The notes under the pieces are model-generated. The model was not told where the DNA came from and did not search any database. It saw nothing but the letters and a program-made list of their open reading frames with translations. This document shows, piece after piece, positions 13,310-17,326 of a stretch of 17,326 nt of DNA (the first letter of the stretch is position 1; the number at the start of each line of letters is the position of its first letter). This DNA is from CAUTXO01 sp963542625 (GTDB lineage: Bacteria > Campylobacterota > Campylobacteria > Campylobacterales > SZUA-545). Where the stretch lies: NCBI GenBank assembly GCA_963542625.1, contig CAUTXO010000032.1, positions 1 to 17,326 on the forward strand, in the 5' to 3' direction. Both the position numbers and the translations under genes were made by a program.

Positions 13310-14086
13310 ATGAAGTCTTTTTTCAAGGCCATTTTGGCGGTTTTTGCGGTATTTGCAAGCGCACACGCTGCCGGCGGCGTCATCAAAGTAGGTGCAACGC
13401 CCGTGCCGCACGCGCAAATTTTGGAGTTTGCAAAGCCCCTGCTTGCAAAGGAGGGCTACAGCCTTAAGATCGTTATTTTTAACGATTACGTGATACCAAA
13501 CCTATCCGTTAGCGACGGCGAGCTAGACGCCAACTTTTTCCAGCACCTGCCCTACCTAAACGATTTTAACCGTAACAAAGGCACGGATCTTGTCAAGACG
13601 ATAGCCGTGCATCTTGAGCCAATGGGCGTGTATTCAAAAAAGCTAAAGGATCTTAAGAGTTTGCCCACCGGCGCTAGCGTTTCTTTGCCAAATGACCCAA
13701 CGAACGAAAGCCGCGCCTTTGACGTGCTGGCAAAAGAAGGGCTAGTGGAGCTAAAGGGCGCAACGCTTAAAACCCCGCTAGATGTTACAAAAAATGAGAA
13801 AAAGCTTAAGTTTAAAGAGCTTGACGCTGCGCAACTACCCCGCACGCTTGATGACGTTGAAATATCCGTAATCAACACAAACTTTGCGCTAAATGCTGGG
13901 CTTTCGCCACTCAAAGACGCGCTGGCAATAGAAAGCAAGGATAGCCCCTACGCAAACATCATCGCCGTAAAAAAGGGCAATGAAACAAGCGCAAAGATCA
14001 AGGCGCTAAACAAGGTTTTAACTTCCGATGAGGTCAGAAAATTTATCCTAGAAAACTACAAAGGCGCAATTATCCCCGCGTTTTAA
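13310..14086 (+). CDS. metQ: Methionine-binding protein MetQ (NlpA family), apparently not lipidated
   Basis: MetQ captures methionine outside the inner membrane and delivers it to MetNI. The 258-residue protein has the NlpA/MetQ pattern: VGATPVPHAQILEFAKPLL near 27-45, VIFNDYVIPN, GELDANFFQHLPYLNDFN, EPMGVYSKK, SLPNDPTNESRA and VINTNFALNAGL. Its N-terminus MKSFFKAILAVFAVFASAHA is a Sec signal peptide with a signal peptidase I site (AHA/AG). There is no cysteine near the cleavage site, whereas MetQ of E. coli is a lipoprotein. The mature protein should therefore be freely periplasmic. The ATG has AAAGGA six bases upstream. It is third in the metNIQ operon, and the inverted repeat at 14104-14136 may end the transcript. 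Confidence 0.94.
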   Translation: MKSFFKAILAVFAVFASAHAAGGVIKVGATPVPHAQILEFAKPLLAKEGYSLKIVIFNDYVIPNLSVSDGELDANFFQHLPYLNDFNRNKGTDLVKTIAVHLEPMGVYSKKLKDLKSLPTGASVSLPNDPTNESRAFDVLAKEGLVELKGATLKTPLDVTKNEKKLKFKELDAAQLPRTLDDVEISVINTNFALNAGLSPLKDALAIESKDSPYANIIAVKKGNETSAKIKALNKVLTSDEVRKFILENYKGAIIPAF

Positions 14087-14103
14087 GTTTACAAATCTCA
14101 CGC

Positions 14104-14136
14104 TAGGATCTTTGGCGCGCTTAGCCCAAGATCCTA
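14104..14136 (+). terminator. Inverted pair of RGATCY sites forming a hairpin after metQ
   Basis: TAGGATCTT (14104-14112) pairs perfectly with AAGATCCTA (14128-14136). After one mismatch GGC pairs with GCC, giving a stem of 9 plus 3 bp around the 7-base loop GCGCTTA. It lies 18 bases after the metQ stop. No U-run follows directly, so efficiency as a terminator is uncertain. It is built from two RGATCY motifs head to head. Confidence 0.5.
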
Positions 14137-14207
14137 ACTGCTTAAACTTTTCTTGCAGATCTTAACTACCCTTGCGCAAACGGGGGCGAAGTTTCAAAAA
14201 GTTTTTG

Positions 14208-14213
14208 TAAAAT
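14208..14213 (+). promoter_or_regulatory. Predicted -10 box of uraA-pgi
   Basis: TTTTTGTAAAATTTTTAAT contains a TG-preceded TAAAAT (14208-14213). A start near 14220 precedes the ribosome site AAGGAG (14230-14235) of the ATG at 14240. Confidence 0.55.
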
Positions 14214-14239
14214 TTTTAATCAAAAACATAAGGAGAACA

Positions 14240-15511
14240 ATGACAGAGTTACTAAACTTCCGCTACAAGAAGGTTGCTGAGAATAAGGCGAATTTCTTTC
14301 ATAATCTGCTCGCAGGTTTTCAAGTTTTGTTCGTTGCCTTTGGCTCTTTGGTTTTGGTGCCCGTAATTACGGGGCTTAGCCCTAGCGTTGCGCTTTTTGC
14401 GGCGGGGCTTGGGACGCTCGTTTTTCAGCTCGTTACGAAAAGAACAGTCCCGATTTTTTTGGCGTCTAGCTTTGCTTTCATCGCGCCTATTATTTACGGT
14501 TTGCAAACTTGGGGTATGTCCGCTACGATGGGCGGGCTTATGGCTGCTGGGTTTTTTTACGTGCTGCTTAGCTTTGCGGTTAAAAAATTCGGCATAGGTT
14601 TTATCGATAGATTTTTTCCGCCAATCGTTGTGGGGCCTGTCGTTATGGTTATAGGGCTTGGGCTTGCGCCCGTTGCTGTGAATATGGCGATGGGAAAAAC
14701 AGGCGACGGCGCGGCGGTGCTTGTGGATTATAAATTTGCCATCATTGTTTCTATGGTTTCGCTTCTTACGACGCTGCTTGTTTCTATTTTTGCCAAGGGA
14801 ATCTTCAAGCTGCTTCCGATTGTAAGCGCTATCGTCGTGGGCTTTGGCGTTTCCCTTGCGCTTGGGATTGTGAATTTTAAGCCCCTTTTAGACGCGGCGT
14901 GGTTTGCCATTCCGCCTTTTAGCCTGCCTAGTTTTAACTGGCAAGCGGTGCTTTTTATGCTGCCCGTTGCGCTAGCACCGGCAATCGAGCATATAGGCGA
15001 TATTTTGACGATTAGCTCCGTTACTGGCAAAAATTATATGAAAGATCCCGGCTTGCATAAGACCTTGCTAGGAGACGGCTTAGCCACAACCGCCGCTAGC
15101 GCGCTTGGCGGACCGCCCAATACAACGTATTCTGAAGTTACCGGTGCGGTTGTGCTTACAAAAAACTTTAACCCGGTTATTATGACCTGGGGCGCGATTT
15201 TTGCAATCATCCTTGCCTTTGTAGAAAAGCTCGGCGTTTTTTTGCAAACCATACCAACGCCTGTGATGGGCGGGATCTTGATAATTCTCTTTGGCTCGAT
15301 AGCCGTCATCGGGCTTAACACGCTTGTGAAATCCGGGCTAGATCTAACAGAGGCTAGAAACCTAGTGATAATCTCTGTTATCTTAGTTTTTGGCATAGGC
15401 GGTATGGCATTTGGTAGCACGGAAATGACGTTAAAGGGCGTTGGGCTTTGCGCCGTTAGCGGCGTGATTTTAAACGCATTAATACCAATCAAAAAGGAAC
15501 AAAATGAATAG
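14240..15511 (+). CDS. uraA: NCS2-family nucleobase permease (uracil/xanthine, UraA type)
   Basis: This is a proton-coupled inner-membrane importer of uracil or xanthine for salvage. The start is set at ATG 14240, giving 423 residues, because AAGGAG lies just upstream. The longer open frame from 14153 would need a start before the likely promoter. The protein has about 14 hydrophobic segments and NCS2 signatures: PVPIFLASSFAF-like RTVPIFLASSFAFIAP (68-83), LAPAIEHIGDI (245-255, with E250 matching the uracil-binding glutamate) and GGPPNTTYSEVTG (290-302, with E299). In E. coli UraA the motif after the glutamate is EHVGH, and its histidine contacts uracil. Here the same position is D254, so the exact substrate is uncertain. 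The gene overlaps pgi by eight bases. Confidence 0.9.
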   Translation: MTELLNFRYKKVAENKANFFHNLLAGFQVLFVAFGSLVLVPVITGLSPSVALFAAGLGTLVFQLVTKRTVPIFLASSFAFIAPIIYGLQTWGMSATMGGLMAAGFFYVLLSFAVKKFGIGFIDRFFPPIVVGPVVMVIGLGLAPVAVNMAMGKTGDGAAVLVDYKFAIIVSMVSLLTTLLVSIFAKGIFKLLPIVSAIVVGFGVSLALGIVNFKPLLDAAWFAIPPFSLPSFNWQAVLFMLPVALAPAIEHIGDILTISSVTGKNYMKDPGLHKTLLGDGLATTAASALGGPPNTTYSEVTGAVVLTKNFNPVIMTWGAIFAIILAFVEKLGVFLQTIPTPVMGGILIILFGSIAVIGLNTLVKSGLDLTEARNLVIISVILVFGIGGMAFGSTEMTLKGVGLCAVSGVILNALIPIKKEQNE

Positions 15512-16721
15512 CGAACTCTTTTTTAACAAAGAGGCTAGGGTCGATGAGCAGGTGTTTTTAAAGGTAAAAAACGAATACACATCAAAGACCGTTGGGTATT
15601 ACTCGCTCCCGTTTGAGCAGGAGTTACAGCTAGATGAGATTGAACGTCTAGCTAGCGCTGGCAAAGAGCTACAAAGCGTTGTGGTGATAGGCATTGGCGG
15701 TTCATCGCTTGGCGCAAAGGCAATAGACAGGCTCCTAAAACACAAAAGAGCGTCAAAAACAAAGCTCCTATTTTTAGAAAATTCAGATCCGGTGGAGCTT
15801 GAAGAGACGCTAAAAGAGATAGATCTAGCGCGCGCAAACTTCATTGTTACGTCAAAATCTGGCTCGACGATAGAGACGCTTTCTATTTTTAAATACATAA
15901 TCTCGCTTTATGGCGGCATCAAAGCGTGCGCTGACAAGACTTACGTGGTAACGGATCTTGGCTCAAACCTAGACCGCTTTGCCGCCAAGCACGGCATAAA
16001 GGCGTTTCATATTTATCCAAACGTCGGCGGGCGCTTCTCGGTTCTAAGCGTCGTGGGGCTTTTGCCCCTTGCGCTTGCGGGCTATGACGTGCGCGCGCTC
16101 CTTGCGGGGGCTAGATCTTTGGCGGAAGATTTTTTCAGCGGTAGTGACCGCCACGAGCTACTAAAAAAAGCGGCGTTTTTAGCCAGCGCAAAGGAAAAAA
16201 TAAGCGTTTTGTTTGCATACGGCAACGAGTTTAGCGAATTTACGAAGTGGTTCGTTCAGCTTTGGGGTGAGTCGCTTGGTAAAATAAATGAAAGCGGGGA
16301 TTTCGTGGGCTTGACGCCGATTGGGATCATCGGATCCATCGACCAGCACTCGTTTTTGCAGCTTATAATGGAAGGCCCGCGTGACAAAACCGTTACGTTT
16401 ATTAAGGTTAAAGATCTTGGCTCAGACGCCAAAGTGCCCGAGATTAGCCTTGATTTTTTAGAAAAAACGGACTTTGCAAACGGCAAAAAATTCAACGAAC
16501 TTCTAAGCGCGCAATGCGACGCGACACAAGAAGCGCTTAGATCTGTGGGCGTGAATACGGATTTAATCGAGCTTGAGCGCCTAGACGAGCGCACCGCGGG
16601 CTATTTGATTTACTATTACGAGCTTTTGACGTCCCTTGTTGGCGCGCATATGAAGATAAATACATACAATCAGCCGGGTGTGGAGCTTGGCAAGAAGATC
16701 TTAGAAAAACGCTTTGCCTAG
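15504..16721 (+). CDS. pgi: Glucose-6-phosphate isomerase
   Basis: Pgi interconverts glucose 6-phosphate and fructose 6-phosphate. In Campylobacter it mainly serves gluconeogenesis and sugar-nucleotide supply, because many species lack full glycolysis. The 405-residue protein is the short epsilonproteobacterial form rather than the roughly 550-residue one. Visible signatures are VVIGIGGSSLGAKAI (60-74), IVTSKSGSTIETL (114-126), GGRFSVLSVVGLLPLALAG (175-193), WGESLGK with the catalytic glutamate E256, IDQHSFLQLIMEGP with H282, and the C-terminal TYNQPGVELGKKIL with K397. The ATG lies inside the end of the permease gene, with AAAAAGGAAC as ribosome site, so the two are coupled. The TAG stop is embedded in a 7-bp stem-loop (16716-16736). 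Confidence 0.97.
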   Translation: MNSELFFNKEARVDEQVFLKVKNEYTSKTVGYYSLPFEQELQLDEIERLASAGKELQSVVVIGIGGSSLGAKAIDRLLKHKRASKTKLLFLENSDPVELEETLKEIDLARANFIVTSKSGSTIETLSIFKYIISLYGGIKACADKTYVVTDLGSNLDRFAAKHGIKAFHIYPNVGGRFSVLSVVGLLPLALAGYDVRALLAGARSLAEDFFSGSDRHELLKKAAFLASAKEKISVLFAYGNEFSEFTKWFVQLWGESLGKINESGDFVGLTPIGIIGSIDQHSFLQLIMEGPRDKTVTFIKVKDLGSDAKVPEISLDFLEKTDFANGKKFNELLSAQCDATQEALRSVGVNTDLIELERLDERTAGYLIYYYELLTSLVGAHMKINTYNQPGVELGKKILEKRFA

Positions 16722-16736
16722 CCAGGCGCGCTAGGC
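16716..16736 (+). other. Stem-loop overlapping the pgi stop codon
   Basis: GCCTAGC (16716-16722), the 7-base loop CAGGCGC and GCTAGGC (16730-16736) form a perfect 7-bp stem that contains the TAG stop. It is followed by TATGGGGG, not a U-run, so it is not a typical intrinsic terminator. A second, interrupted hairpin lies at 16788-16824: CCTAGC with GCTAGG outside, CTAAGC with GCTTAG inside. Confidence 0.5.
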
Positions 16737-17326
16737 TATGGGGGCTGGCGGTGAGCGAGCACGCAAGTCTAGCACCAGCAGATCTCCCCTAGCCTAAGCA
16801 AAGGCTTAGCCAATGCTTGCTAGGCGCGTAAAGACAAGCGCGCTTGGCAAGAAGATCTTGTAAATTTGCCAGCGCCCTTGTTTTAACGGCGCTTGTTTGA
16901 TGCTGTTTGGACGTATCCGCGCCACCACTCTCGACTATTTCGCTATGTTTTACGCACCGCCACTCGCGTTTATAATTTGCACTATTTGCTTGGCGCTTAT
17001 GTTTGATTTGCTAGTGCTGGCGCTTGTATCTGCTCTGGTGCCCAAACGCCCTACGCCTAGAACCCACGCACCATACGCTCACACCCAGCCCCCACCGTGC
17101 CACCACTTTTAACTATTCTACTAGGTTTTAACACATTTACTCGCGTTTATAATTTGCGCTGCATAATAACTAACTTTTATTATTTAAAGAATTTCTTGAG
17201 TATTTTTTATCTCCACATTCACAAACAACACGCACTCAGAATAAGCATAGGTTAAGATCTTTAGCGCGCCAAAGATCCAAACCACTACCACATAGCTGCT
17301 CCTAGATCTTAGCCACCGCGTGCAAA
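16737..17326. other. Gene-free right end of the window
   Basis: No frame has both a ribosome site and family resemblance. The best open stretch (16897-17112) is hydrophobic at first, then Pro/His-rich and repeat-derived, and is not called. RGATCY sites occur at 16780, 16853, 17255, 17273 and 17304. The remainder includes an interrupted hairpin (16788-16824), a duplicated element with two perfect TATAAT boxes, and AT-rich sequence near 17160-17210. No tRNA or rRNA was seen. Confidence 0.6.
16921..17157 (+). repeat. Diverged direct repeat of about 60 bases, each copy ending in a TATAAT promoter-like core
   Basis: Copy 1 spans 16921-16980 and copy 2 spans 17099-17157, 178 bases apart. Both begin GCCACCACT, keep ACTATT and GTTTTA in the middle, and end with an identical 19-mer, ACTCGCGTTTATAATTTGC (16962-16980 and 17139-17157). 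About three quarters of positions match. Each 19-mer holds a perfect TATAAT (16971-16976 and 17148-17153). They may be two related promoters or remains of a repeat; no gene follows either within the window. Confidence 0.65.

Noticed and set aside
14153..14239. Longer N-terminus for the uracil/xanthine permease
   Set aside because: It would start upstream of the likely promoter, lacks a Shine-Dalgarno and adds residues not typical of the family; ATG 14240 has AAGGAG.
16897..17112. 71-codon open frame with a hydrophobic N-terminal half
   Set aside because: No ribosome site; it spans one copy of the duplicated element, and its second half is Pro/His-rich low-complexity sequence.

Overview
The window looks like a chromosomal segment of an epsilonproteobacterium, most likely a Campylobacter with a moderately high GC content, of the oral/curvus-rectus-gracilis-showae kind. 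The genus is inferred from gene content. The evidence is: an RF2 gene without the usual programmed frameshift, a MurF with a hydrophobic N-terminal membrane domain, a fused ResB/ResC cytochrome c synthetase next to nrfHA, a short (405-residue) Pgi, and a G9 homopolymer tract. I cannot name the species.

Layout. At the left edge (1-121, minus) is the start of a probable glycine-rich lipoprotein gene with a G9 tract and an in-frame stop. Next is a minus-strand run clpS-aspB-prfB (2962 down to 377) with gaps of 10 and 2 bases. It diverges from murF (3062-4492, plus), followed by a coupled SPFH/NfeD pair (4526-5853). A 455-base repeat-rich gap separates this from the minus-strand nitrite-ammonification operon nrfH-nrfA-nrfI (10768 down to 6309): a membrane quinol dehydrogenase, the pentahaem nitrite reductase with its CWACK haem site, and the cytochrome c synthetase. 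Upstream of nrfH lies a near-palindromic CRP/FNR-type box centred exactly 41.5 bases before the start predicted from a TAAAAT -10 box. On the plus strand follow a frameshifted lipoprotein gene (11037-11667), the methionine importer metN-metI-metQ (11704-14086), an NCS2 uracil/xanthine-type permease and glucose-6-phosphate isomerase (14240-16721). The last 605 bases hold no convincing gene.

The most striking signal is not a gene. The palindrome RGATCY (AGATCT, GGATCT, AGATCC, GGATCC) is hugely over-represented. In the 455-base gap 5854-6308 all 13 GATC sites are RGATCY, against about 0.4 RGATCY expected. By hand count about 53 of the first 58 GATC sites in the window are RGATCY, while other GATC contexts look depleted. 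Some copies form inverted pairs after genes. This resembles an uptake/self-recognition motif, or the footprint of a methyltransferase, comparable in kind to the RAATTY motif of C. jejuni; that interpretation is inference.

Other points of interest are a metN mRNA that may be leaderless, a MetQ without a lipobox cysteine, and a recurring (TG)TAAAAT promoter element.
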